DNA of 64,000 bases from NCBI RefSeq assembly GCF_963855985.1, contig NC_087112.1:5396501-5460500 (forward strand), written 5' to 3'. The DNA is from Ostrinia nubilalis. Its lineage: Eukaryota > Arthropoda > Insecta > Lepidoptera > Crambidae. Below the pieces are notes generated by a model. The model was not told the origin of the DNA. It was given only the letters and a program-made list of their open reading frames with translations, and ran no database searches. The position numbers were made by a program, and so were the translations under genes. How positions within the stretch are numbered: the stretch's first letter is position 1; every line of letters starts with the position of its first letter. This document shows positions 54,690 to 64,000 of the stretch, one piece after another.

Positions 54690-54857
54690 TTTTTCCCACG
54701 GCTTCGTCCGCGTTAAATTCAGTATAAATTGTAGCCGTTAAGTTCCAATAATATTGTAAAGTTTTATCAAACTCCGTTCAGTAGTTTTTCCGTGAGGAAG
54801 TAGCACGCATATTGTACATCCTCACAAATATTTGTATTTACAATATTAGTGTGATTG
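54690..54857 (+). repeat. SINE-type repeat
   Basis: Starts CCCACGGCTTCGTCCGCGTT, then CTCCGTTCAGTAGTTTTTCC and ends TTTACAATATTAGTGTGAT; same family as 51825-52024. Confidence 0.65.
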
Positions 54858-55126
54858 TTATTGTTATTTCTTCTGAACTAAGAATAGCCCACACAATAAT
54901 TATGTAGATAGGTACTTTTACTAGAGGGTATCAAATAGTCAACTAGGTATCAATGTTGTAAAGTAATTATTATGTCAATTTCCGATTAAGACTATTAATT
55001 TTACTGATTGATTGGTTTTGTTTTTATTAGATTAATCACACTTTTACAACTTTTCTCTTGTTATCGTGTATTATAATTGTTCCTATGGACTTCGAACTGT
55101 AGCAATTTTTAATTATACATTGTGTT

Positions 55127-55256
55127 GCAATTCACGAAGGCGAGTGAGCTTTACATGTGTGGTGGCTCGCTACTGTTTGGTTTTGATGATATTACACTAT
55201 CGTTATGTGCATGTACACGTACACACACAATAAGCTCACTCGTCTTCGTGAATTGC
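55127..55256. mobile_element. short MITE
   Basis: Inverted ends of about 25 bp, GCAATTCACGAAGGCGAGTG at the left and its inverse at the right with one mismatch. Non-coding. Confidence 0.65.
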
Positions 55257-56025
55257 TAGAACCATAACCACGCGGATTGTTGGATTCTCGAGCTGTGTAA
55301 GGTCTAAGTTTGATTCTTTGACGTGTCACATCAGTTAGTGGTGAAATCAAACGTAATTTCCAGTGGGCATGATTCATTATTTCTTATCAATTGTCAGTAA
55401 AGATGCTTCTTCTAAGGAAACCATAAGCGTTTGTGTTATTGTTTTGAGTAGGTATTCTATACATAAATTCACATCAAGCCTAACGCAAATAACAGCGAGT
55501 TTTACAGGTGTAGCTGTCTAAATACGCCTATAAATATTTTTTTTTGTTTGGAATAGTACTTCTTACAGCTGCATAAATTTGTTTAGCATCATGTGCAGTT
55601 GTCTTTATTTTTATTTTATTTATTTAACAGGACAACCAACAAGACATACACTAGAATAGAAGACAATAATAAATTAACAGCGTATTTAAACTTAATCTAA
55701 GTGCTCCCTTAATTATAGGTTGCCACGGCATGCAATAGTGGACTTATACATTTAAACAGTGTCTACACTAAAAGAAAAGAGGTTTTCTTCAGTGAGAATT
55801 ATATAGCTGGAATAACATTTCTCCAGTGACCCGATGCAAATCAAATCAAATTTCTTTATTTGCGTAATAATTAATTTAGTTTAAGACTAATTTGTGTTTA
55901 AAGCATTGTATATTTACAGGATTGGTTTACATTGTCTTTTTAGTTCCTGTTTCTGTCTAAACTTTTGAACTAAATGAAAATAAATTATTTCTTTGCAATA
56001 AACGTACAACTTGTATTGTCCACAG

Positions 56026-56131
56026 GAGCGGATAGGGGGCGCTAGTTGTCTGGTTCACTGTTGGCTGGGAAACACTGAACCCTTGACTCAGGAATAGGAT
56101 GTCAGTGCTGAATCAGAGTGGAGAAGAGCAG
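56026..56131 (+). CDS. CNOT4: CNOT4 start exon (5' UTR 56026-56098, coding 56099-56131)
   Basis: Acceptor ATTGTCCACAG ends at 56025; donor GTAAAT at 56132. The ATG at 56099 begins MSVLNQSGEEQ, 11 complete codons that run in phase into the RING exon at 57211. Human CNOT4 and its insect homologues likewise have about 10 residues before VECPLCMEPLE. Short on its own, but the in-phase join to an unmistakable RING exon supports it. Confidence 0.82.
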
Positions 56132-57210
56132 GTAAATCAAAACAAATCAAGTCTTTATTTGCACAATTAAATCACATGCAATAATAATTAAGGCACACAT
56201 CATCAGTAGGCCTAGAATACGCGCCGGGATAGCTTTTACCGCACCATTTTATCGATTCTACGCGATAAGCCCATACATTTGTCGTCTAAAGTCATCTATT
56301 AGATTTTATCACGACGCGCATCCTAGCCCAGATGATAAAAAAAATGAATAGCGTTTTCGATCTTTAAGACCATCCACGGAAATGGTGGGGGGTCAAATTA
56401 TCCAGTGCTTTTATTTTCAAAAATTTTTGTAGCAAAATCTGTCTTCTTCTTTCTTTGTTATTTCGCTCTCTCGTGACGTCACTTGATACGTGTATCGACG
56501 CTCATGCTAGTCTAGTAATTGCGCATGCTGCATGTAATGTGACGTCATGGTCATTCCACACATTTTTTATTTCCAGTACAATTTTAATACTGTTTTACAA
56601 TAATCATGTAGGTTTTAACTGTTTCTTTTTGGCCTGTGCCACATTCCCAAGAAATAAATGTACATTTTTGATAAATTGATCATTTATAAAAATTTTAATG
56701 AATGGAAACGCAATCTGATACCGATTTATCGTATGATTACATAATATGTACACAACCTGTATACATATTATTTAGCGATTAGTTACTTATTAACAATATT
56801 ACCAATGTTCTCTATTACTAATTTTATCACTGATTAAAACTTTATACTGTAGTGGAATAGTGGTTACTGATTTTCAAGCTTACAGACTTGACTTAAGGTC
56901 GAAAACAAACAAAGAAAACAATATAAAAAATAATATCTGCCTGCGTTAAAAAAATCCCGGTGGGGGCTCAATCAACAAGTCTTCCCCACCATATTACCTA
57001 CTAGTTTCGCATTCCCGAATTTTTTGGAATCCCGGGATTTACATTTTAAAAATATGTGTTAAAAAGTCGCTTCCTCCCTTTCCTAGCCAAAAATTTACTT
57101 TAGGTAAATATGCATCCAATCACTGTTTATAACTCTATGGTACTAAAAATCCTAATAAGTATATTTTAATATTTTAAGTTTTTAATTATGTACTAATTCT
57201 GTTGTTTCAG

Positions 57211-57285
57211 GTGGAATGTCCCCTGTGTATGGAACCGCTCGAGGTGGACGATCTCCACTTCTACCCGTGCACATGTGGATACCAA
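57211..57285 (+). CDS. CNOT4: CNOT4 exon: first half of the RING finger
   Basis: Acceptor CTGTTGTTTCAG ends at 57210; donor GTGAGT at 57286; 25 codons in phase 0. It reads VECPLCMEPLEVDDLHFYPC and TCGYQ. This matches the start of the unusual C4C4 RING of Not4/CNOT4 (human: VECPLCMEPLEIDDINFFPC). CNOT4 is the E3 ubiquitin ligase associated with the CCR4-NOT complex in the cytoplasm and nucleus, acting in mRNA decay and ribosome-linked protein quality control. The Cys residues of the first zinc sites are present; the rest of the RING (ICRFCWHRI-like) must lie on a later exon outside the window. Confidence 0.93.
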
Positions 57286-57456
57286 GTGAGTAGAGCACAC
57301 AAAACACGATCAGCCCGAGGTTCGATTCCTGGTCGGGTCAAATTGCCTTCACCAGATCACGTTAGAGAACTGTTAGACTGAAGGCAATACACCTATTTAA
57401 AGGGATTTATGTGAAAGAATCGATTCAGTAGCTCCAGAGGTTACTTCCTATAAACA

Positions 57457-57773
57457 AACTCACAACCTACGACAAATAGGGTGAAAATATCCCTAATATT
57501 TACTCACAAACTACGACAAATCTGGTGAAAATAGCCCCAATATTTACTCGCGACAAATGGGGTGAAAATGGCCCTAATATGTATTTACTCACAAATTACA
57601 ACAAATCGGGTGAAAATGGTTCTAATATTTACTCACAAACTACGACAAATGGGGTGAATGGGGTGAAAATAGTCCCAATATTTACTCAGAAACTACGACA
57701 AATGTGGTGAAAATAGCCCCAATATTTACTCAGAAACTGCGACACATGGGGTGAAAATGCCCCCAATATTTAG
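57457..57773 (+). repeat. minisatellite, about 44-bp unit, about 7 copies
   Basis: Degenerate copies of ACTCACAAACTACGACAAAT, GGGGTGAAAATAGCCC and CAATATTT follow each other in the CNOT4 intron. Unit length varies by small indels (one copy has GGGGTGAAT doubled). Confidence 0.85.
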
Positions 57774-58194
57774 TTGTTTTTCTATTGGCGTTGACTGTCA
57801 GTTAACTATAAATTGTTATTGCAAAGTAGCGCCTATAAGAATGATATACGATGCCACATGCCTTGTCCATACATGTCAAAACCACTATGAATATTACAAA
57901 GTGTGCAAACCACAATCCTCAATTCATGAAAAGGGTAACTGAGTTTTAATGGACTTGGTATCAATAATTCAGTCAGTTGATACGAGAGTCTGACGTCATA
58001 TCTCGGTATTAACATACGAAAAATATCGTTCACATAAAAAGTATGCAAATTCATCGGTGAATGAATGCAGGGATTGCAAAAAAGAAACTGCTTTGACTGT
58101 TGCTGTATCTTAGCATGAAATTCATAGATGAAAATCATGCACTGTCATGCTTTTAACTAAGGGGATATACCTGCTATAGTTCTAGGGCTTAAAT

Positions 58195-58350
58195 CAGTCA
58201 GTGCCTTAGGTATGTGGAGCGGCGCGTGAGGGTGTTTTTGAGTCGTCAACCGTCAGCGAAACGTCAGATATGCTTCAGATTGATATGCTCTGTCACGTCA
58301 TAAATGTCAGTGACCCCTCCCGTGCTGCCATACCTCAGGATCTACGTGAC
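58195..58350. mobile_element. MITE (family A, copy 2)
   Basis: Shares GTGAGGGTGTTTTTG, TGCTCTGTCACGTCATAA and CCATACCTCAG with 14964-15121. Ends are CAGTCAGTGCCTTAGGTATG and a poorly matched right end. Confidence 0.5.
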
Positions 58351-58856
58351 ATTGGCGGAACAGTGGCAAAAAAGCACAAGTTCATCGCCATCAACAAAAG
58401 AAGAAGAAGACTGAGTCTAAGCCCTAGGGCTTTTTTAAAAGATACTTTTTTTCCTCGTCAAAATAATAATTTTAATAAGGAACAATACATAAGAGCTAAA
58501 TAAAGATTTGTCTTTGTCTTCCTTGTTATTTATGATGAGTCACATTTTCAAATGTTGAACTCACAAAGGATATCTTGAGAAAATGTTCCTTGGTTTTCAA
58601 TGGCATACTTTTTAAAATTATATTTTTATTTATTTCAAAGGAGGTTTAAAATATGGAAATTAAATGTAATTCTTATCGACTTCATCACTTACTTTTCACT
58701 CACTTATGTCCTTTCTTATTTATTGTTCCCTCCGCTGCAACTATTGTGTAGCCGAGACCTATCGTCGAACTTAATAAAGTAATAAGGCACAGATTCAAAG
58801 TGAATTGCAGCTTCTCTTGATAGTTCCTTTGTTGGGCTGTTAACGAATGCAATGTA

Positions 58857-59042
58857 CTAGCTGTGCCCGCGACTTACGCTTGAAAATAGTTTGAATAATA
58901 TTTCCCGTTTTTTGCAACATTTTTCTTTGCTGCTCCGCCCCTATTGGCTGTAGGGTGATGCTATAATATATCTTCGACAAATGGGCTATCCGACACAAAA
59001 AAATCGGACTAGTAGTTTCTGAGATTAGCTAATAAACAAACT
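58857..59042 (+). repeat. SINE-type repeat
   Basis: Begins ACTAGCTGTGCCCGCGACTT, contains AGTAGTTTCTGAGATTAGC and ends AATAAACAAACT. Family recurring in the window (compare 34947). It abuts the Pao duplication. Confidence 0.6.
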
Positions 59043-59804
59043 TGTTCAGGGAATTTAGTCGAACAATAAAAGATTTGGATTTTAGAATATTAGGTTTATA
59101 GATTTACCAAGTTTGAATATAAATACAATGCAATCAAGTTAATAGTTCGGGAGGCGAAAGAGGTCTGTCGTTGGAGTGCGAATTTGACAGCTCGGCGCGG
59201 GAGCGCCCACGTTACGCGCTGTGATTGGTCCATAGATCAGCAGCGACATTATGGCGTAGACATCTTGCCGGCCCTTGGAAGCTCTAACTAAATAGAGCTT
59301 TCAAAACTGGTTCTCTGATGTTGGTAAAAGGCAGAGGCGATTGAGTGCTCTCCTGATCGTTCCTTGCGAAGTGGTGACGTCAGCGACGCGAGGCACGCAG
59401 TCGGTTCCAGGATATATCTTGGCAATTCTGCCTAATCGCCAGCACAGGGGTGGGGTGCTGTCATCCTTGACGAGCACTAGATCATCTAGTTTCAAGTTAG
59501 TACAATTGGTTCGCCATTTTGTGCGTTGTTGTAGCTCAGCAACATATTCGGTGGCCCACCGCTTCCAGAAGTGTTGTCTGTGTTGTTCGAGGCGTTTGAA
59601 GCGGTCGAGGCGATTGCTGTTGTGGTCCATGAGGCTCGGCGACGGCAGCGATGTCAGCGACCTACCGATCAAAAAGTGAGCCGGGGTAAGGGACTGATAG
59701 TCATTAGGTGAGGAGCTGAGGGGACAAAGGGGGCGGCTGTTGAGGATTGCTTCAACTTGTGCAAATAGAGAACTGAGTTCCTCGAATGTCAAGTGAGTGT
59801 GTCC
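59043..59804 (-). mobile_element. duplicated 3' end of BEL/Pao element (truncated second copy)
   Basis: Bases 59043-59804 are repeated, apparently without differences, at 59849-60610 (offset 806 bp). The copy contains the integrase C-terminus (stop at 59301) and the non-coding 3' region, but its 5' end is cut at GGACACACTCACTTGAC on the - strand, directly after a run of 25 A. No LTR pair can be recognised. Confidence 0.85.
59301..59804 (-). pseudogene. Pao integrase C-terminal fragment (duplicate)
   Basis: Encodes the same C-terminal residues as the longer copy, from LTFEELSSLFAQVEAILNSR to LLPTSENQF. It has no catalytic core, so it is a non-functional fragment. Confidence 0.9.
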
Positions 59805-59829
59805 TTTTTTTTTTTTTTTTTTTTTTTTT
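59805..59829 (-). repeat. A25 tract (T on + strand) joining two Pao copies
   Basis: On the - strand the longer Pao copy ends CCTGAACAA, AACGAAACCTATTATTCT, then 25 A, then the truncated copy begins. It looks like the poly(A) end of a transcript. Confidence 0.8.
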
Positions 59830-60106
59830 AGAATAATAGGTTTCGTTTTGTTCAGGGAATTTAGTCGAACAATAAAAGATTTGGATTTTAGAATATTAGG
59901 TTTATAGATTTACCAAGTTTGAATATAAATACAATGCAATCAAGTTAATAGTTCGGGAGGCGAAAGAGGTCTGTCGTTGGAGTGCGAATTTGACAGCTCG
60001 GCGCGGGAGCGCCCACGTTACGCGCTGTGATTGGTCCATAGATCAGCAGCGACATTATGGCGTAGACATCTTGCCGGCCCTTGGAAGCTCTAACTAAATA
60101 GAGCTT

Positions 60107-61366
60107 TCAAAACTGGTTCTCTGATGTTGGTAAAAGGCAGAGGCGATTGAGTGCTCTCCTGATCGTTCCTTGCGAAGTGGTGACGTCAGCGACGCGAGGC
60201 ACGCAGTCGGTTCCAGGATATATCTTGGCAATTCTGCCTAATCGCCAGCACAGGGGTGGGGTGCTGTCATCCTTGACGAGCACTAGATCATCTAGTTTCA
60301 AGTTAGTACAATTGGTTCGCCATTTTGTGCGTTGTTGTAGCTCAGCAACATATTCGGTGGCCCACCGCTTCCAGAAGTGTTGTCTGTGTTGTTCGAGGCG
60401 TTTGAAGCGGTCGAGGCGATTGCTGTTGTGGTCCATGAGGCTCGGCGACGGCAGCGATGTCAGCGACCTACCGATCAAAAAGTGAGCCGGGGTAAGGGAC
60501 TGATAGTCATTAGGTGAGGAGCTGAGGGGACAAAGGGGGCGGCTGTTGAGGATTGCTTCAACTTGTGCAAATAGAGAACTGAGTTCCTCGAATGTCAAGT
60601 GAGTGTGTCCGAGAACTCTAGAAATGTGATGTTTAGCTGATTTGACCCCTGCCTCAGCCAGACCATTGAAATGAGGAGCGTATGCCGGAGAAAATTTAAA
60701 TTCGATGCCCCGACGAGCTCCAAAGTCTAAAATAGTGTCTTTGTTGGACTCTACAAAATTAAAAATTTCCTTGGCTGCGGCAACAAAATTTCTACCGTTG
60801 TCACAATATACAATTTTTGGCATACCTCTACGTGCAATGAATCTATTTAAAGTTAAAATAAATGCATCCTTACTTAGTTCACTTACTGCTTCTAAATGAA
60901 CACATTTGTACCGAAAACACACAAAAATACATAAGTAACATTTTGTGATTTTGCAGCCTCTCCCCTTTCTATCTGTAATGTAAAATGGTCCAGCAAAGTC
61001 AGTGGCCACTGTGTTAAATGGATAGTCAGGCTCAACGCGTTCATTGGGTAGATTTCCCATGATATTAGACATAGTCTTGCCCGTAAAGCGTCGACATACA
61101 TGACAATTACGAACTGTTTTTCGTGCCAAGTTACGACCACCTATAGGCCAATACTGGTCTCTTATAGAGGCTAACAAATGCTGGGGACCGCAGTGTAGGA
61201 GTCGCAGGTGTTCCTGTTGAAACATCATTTTTGTTAGAGGGTGGTTTGCGTTTAAAACTACAGGATGCCGTTTTTCATAGGCATAATTTGAATTGTCTAT
61301 GCGACCTCCCACACGCAGGGTTCCAGTTTGATCTAAAAATGGATTGAGGGATGAGAGATGCTTTTC
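60107..61366 (-). CDS. BEL/Pao retrotransposon integrase
   Basis: Reads SSLNPFLDQTGTLRVGGRID at the start, then a HHCC-like zinc site (HLRLLHCG, then CHVCRR). The DDE core follows: ATDFAGPF (first Asp), YCDNGRNF (second Asp) and HFNGLAEAGVKS (Glu). A C-terminal DUF5641-type segment with DLVLVKDD and WRLGRIAKIYPG completes it; all are hallmarks of Pao integrases. The polyprotein is split from the reverse transcriptase by inserted repeats (61367-62151); the open frame runs on into the insert without meaning. The element is thus broken. Confidence 0.92.
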   Translation of the reverse strand, partial: EKHLSSLNPFLDQTGTLRVGGRIDNSNYAYEKRHPVVLNANHPLTKMMFQQEHLRLLHCGPQHLLASIRDQYWPIGGRNLARKTVRNCHVCRRFTGKTMSNIMGNLPNERVEPDYPFNTVATDFAGPFYITDRKGRGCKITKCYLCIFVCFRYKCVHLEAVSELSKDAFILTLNRFIARRGMPKIVYCDNGRNFVAAAKEIFNFVESNKDTILDFGARRGIEFKFSPAYAPHFNGLAEAGVKSAKHHISRVLGHTHLTFEELSSLFAQVEAILNSRPLCPLSSSPNDYQSLTPAHFLIGRSLTSLPSPSLMDHNSNRLDRFKRLEQHRQHFWKRWATEYVAELQQRTKWRTNCTNLKLDDLVLVKDDSTPPLCWRLGRIAKIYPGTDCVPRVADVTTSQGTIRRALNRLCLLPTSENQF

Positions 61367-61816
61367 AACCGACTTCAAAAAAAGGAGGAGGTTCTCAATT
61401 CGACCCGTATGTTTTTTTTTTTTTTTTTTTTCTATGTTTGTTACGCGATAACTCCGCCAATTATGAACCGATTTGAACAAATCTTTTTTCAGCGTATAGG
61501 TAATACCTCAAGGGTGGTCCCATTTAAATTTAATAATAAAAAAAACAACCCCCAAGGGTGGAAAATTGGGGATTAACTTTTTTATACGCAATATCTCCGC
61601 CGATTATGAACCAATTTGAACGATTATTTTTTTGTTGAATAGGTATTATCAAAAGGGTGGTTTCATGCGAATTTGAAGAAAATATTTCACCCCCAAGGGT
61701 GGAAAATTGGGGATGAACTTTTTTATAATAGGTATACATTAAGAATATGGTCTCAATGTACTGCCTACCTTCAGTGGTAACATCAAGGTAATAATTAGTT
61801 AACTAAAAAGCAAGAA
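61367..61816 (+). repeat. ACCGACTTC-type repeat inserted in Pao, internally duplicated
   Basis: Starts AACCGACTTCAAAAAAAGGA, then a long T run. Two tandem related units follow, each with (A/T)T(A)TCTCCGCC(A/G)ATTATGAACC and CCCCCAAGGGTGGAAAATTG (about 61443-61575 and 61580-61725). Confidence 0.65.
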
Positions 61817-62151
61817 ATAAGTAAAATTTTATAAAAAAAAAATAAAACCGACTCCAAAAAACCTACACTAAAAAGTAGAAAAATAATTACTAATTACCTA
61901 CTTATTTATTAGGACGAATTATTAATATTTATGTAGGTATACCATGATTGATATTTTTGGAGTCGGTGCAGGCAAACTTTACATGTTTCATAATCTTGGC
62001 ACCGACTCCAGAAGTATCAATCATGGTATACCTACATAAATATTAATAATTCGTCCTAATAAATAACTAGGTAATTAGTAATTATTTTTCTACTTTTTAG
62101 TGTAGGTTTTTTGGAGTCGGTTTTATTTTTTTTTTATAAAATTTTACTTAT
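61817..62151. mobile_element. near-perfect hairpin MITE inserted in Pao
   Basis: Arms of about 145 bp run from ATAAGTAAAATTTTAT at the left to ATAAAATTTTACTTAT at the right, including ACCGACTCCAAAAAACCTAC and ATCATGGTATACCTACATAA. The loop is about 40 bp. It sits at the exact end of the reverse transcriptase/RNase H frame. Confidence 0.8.
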
Positions 62152-64000
62152 TGGGTGAAAGAGACTTATTTAATTTGAGACGATTTATTTCGTCATGAAA
62201 GCATTCGTTTTGAGCTATAATTGTGAGCATTTCTTTTGATTTAGTTAATTCATTTACTTGGAGTTCCTTAACAAATTTATTTTTAGGATTTTTGCAATTG
62301 TGAATGAATCTGAATACCCAAGCATAGACTCTTTGTAGAGTAGAGAGTTTAGAGAATCTATTAAAATCGACCACCTGTTCCACAGGTGTCACTTCCGCCG
62401 CCAGAACGGTAACGGGAACAGTAAATGTAGGCCAGGAAGATTCTGGCTGAAGAAGGAATTTAGGCCCGTGCCACCATAAAGAACAATCTTTTAGATTTTG
62501 AGGATCTATGCCTCTAGAGGCCAGGTCTGCTGGATTGTCGGCAGTGGGTACGTGTCGCCACATAGAGACATCGGTGAGTTCTCCTATAATAGCTACTCTG
62601 TTAGCTACAAAGGTTTTTGCTTTACCTTCGGACTTGAGCCAACCTAGGGCAATACTAGAGTCAGTCCAGTAGAACTGCCTATCGATTTTGCACCTTAAGG
62701 CCTTTGTTACTGACGAGCTAAGCTGTGCACCTAGGAGACAAGCACACAGTTCCAATTTTGGGATAGTGATGGTCTTTATGGGAGCGACGCGCGCCTTGGC
62801 GGTAAGCAAATGAACTTGACTGTTACCTGATGTGTTGGTTGACTTTAAATAGACACAAGCGCCATACGCTTGTTCTGAAGCATCACAGAAGCAATGCAGC
62901 TCGATTGTCGATCGATCTTGCATTAGAACAAGCCTGGGAACATTTAAAGCTGAAATGTAATGTACATTTTGAGCAAACTTTAACCAAGTTGTTTGAATGT
63001 CATCAGGGACAGGTGCATCCCAATCTAATTTTAGAGACCACAGTTTTTGCAATATTATCTTGGGTTTTATAGTGCATAATGAGAGCAATCCCAGTGGGTC
63101 GAATATTTTAAAGGTAGCGGAGAGAATAGATCGTTTAGAGATCTTTTCGATGGGATGAACTTCGATTTCGAAGTTAATTTTGTCTAAACTAGGCGACCAG
63201 CCGATACCTAATGTACTAGTGGCATGACTGATTATTAGGTTATCTTTTTCAGTTTGCAATTCATTTGTAGGAAATAAATCAGGAAGGTTAGATCTGTATT
63301 TCCTGAGGTTAAAACAGCCTTTGGATAGTTCATCTGACACTGAGCGCTGAATATGACGAAGTTCTGAAGCCGAATCGCTTCCTGTAAGCAAATCATCACA
63401 ATAGAAATCTCTTTGGATAATAGTTTTAACATTTGGATCATCACATTCCTCCCCCAATTGCCAGATACACCTTGTAGAAAGAAAACTTGCACTCGAGAAC
63501 CCATAGGTTACTGTATTTAATTGAAATGTTTTTAAAGTTTCGCCTTCATTGTTACGCCATATAATTATTTGAAGGCTACGATCTGATTCTCTAACATTGA
63601 TTTGGCGGTACATTTTCTCAATGTCCCCCGATAAAATATATTTGTGTTGGCGAAAACGAAGAAGAATATTAAATAAAGAATCCTGTACTATAGGTCCTAC
63701 CATTTGCAAATTATTAATAGAGAAACCAGAGGAAGTGCGAGCTGATGCATCGAACACAACCCTTAATTTTGTGGATTCACTCTTTTCTCTAATAACCGGG
63801 TGATGAGGTAGAAAATAACAATTTGTAGGTAATAGTGAACTCTTAGTTTCAGAGAGATGACCGAGTTCAGCATACTCTTCAATAAATTCTGAATAGGCCT
63901 TTTTGAGTTCTGGTTGCCTTTTGAAACGACTTTCTAAGCTAATAAATCTTTTCTTTGCTAATTGATAGGAATTACCTAAACAATCTCTATCGTCTCGTAA
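62152..64000 (-). CDS. BEL/Pao retrotransposon reverse transcriptase and RNase H (5' cut by window edge)
   Basis: The frame is open on the - strand from the right window edge; the start lies outside. It shows YFLPHHPVIREKSES, LRVVFDASARTSSG and GDIEKMYRQI, the catalytic YCDDLLTG box, and then RNase H with HCFCDASEQAYGACVY, IPKLELCACLLGAQ and YWTDSSIALGWL. These are typical of the Pao/BEL clade. The frame is intact up to the hairpin insertion at 62151, where it ends in foreign sequence. Confidence 0.94.

Larger units (their letters stand above)
50290..56025. other. presumed CNOT4 first intron
   Basis: 5.7 kb of AT-rich DNA with no coding exon recognised. It contains SINE-like pieces at 51825-52024 and 54690-54857 and a terminal-inverted-repeat element at 55127-55256. 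Confidence 0.5.

Noticed and set aside
57300..57350. tRNA-like GGTTCGATTCC B box after the CNOT4 RING exon
   Set aside because: No matching A box or cloverleaf; probably a SINE scrap or chance.

Overview
The window is from an insect genome, most likely a moth or butterfly (Lepidoptera). Short GC-rich exons lie in AT-rich introns, all with GT-AG splice sites. The introns are full of repeat types that recur in lepidopteran genomes: ACCGACTTCAAAAAAGGAGG repeats, GACGTCCACTGCTG-type LINE tails, CAGTAGTTTTTGCGTGA-type SINEs, and MITEs of hAT, piggyBac, Tc1/mariner-like and Harbinger-like type. No prokaryotic gene is present.

Layout: (1) 1-2450, a LINE reverse transcriptase on the + strand, cut by the window edge. 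(2) 2450-5200, AT-rich sequence with no gene seen. (3) About 5200-47900 (+), one gene of roughly 42 kb, the orthologue of Drosophila legless (lgs), called BCL9/BCL9L in vertebrates. I could join 22 coding exons (8124-46502) with matching phases into about 1,335 codons. They include the Pygopus-binding HD1 (exon 5), the Armadillo/beta-catenin-binding HD2 (exon 8), an HD3-like segment (exon 11), a long Met/Gly/Pro/Asn-rich linker, and a C-terminus matching fly Lgs. (4) 47900-50150, a nested hAT element. (5) About 50150 to the right edge (+), the first exons of CNOT4 (the Not4 E3 ubiquitin ligase of CCR4-NOT): the start codon and the first half of the RING finger. Its remaining exons are not in the window; the right end is filled by SINE/MITE material and a large BEL/Pao retrotransposon on the - strand (59043-64000).

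The most unusual structure is in lgs. Four exons (5, 7, 10 and 20) have their 3' end and 5' splice site (donor) duplicated in tandem. In exon 10 this forms an array of 20 copies of a 123-bp unit (24261-26677). Each unit has 75 bp of exon, a working-looking donor (GTGAGT or GTAAGT) and 48 bp of former intron. Because 123 is a multiple of 3 and the unit has no stop codon, every one of the 20 donors joins exon 11 in the same frame. The gene could therefore encode a ladder of Lgs proteins differing by 41-residue steps in the linker between HD2 and HD3. In exons 7 and 20 the second donor is also in frame, adding 21 and 50 codons.

Other mobile DNA includes a copia 5' LTR with gag, protease and a truncated integrase start in lgs intron 10, a CR1-type LINE in intron 21, a foldback element in intron 19 interrupted by a piggyBac-type element, an old piggyBac-like element in intron 1, and several nested MITEs. 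Gene names rest on remembered family motifs; no database was searched.
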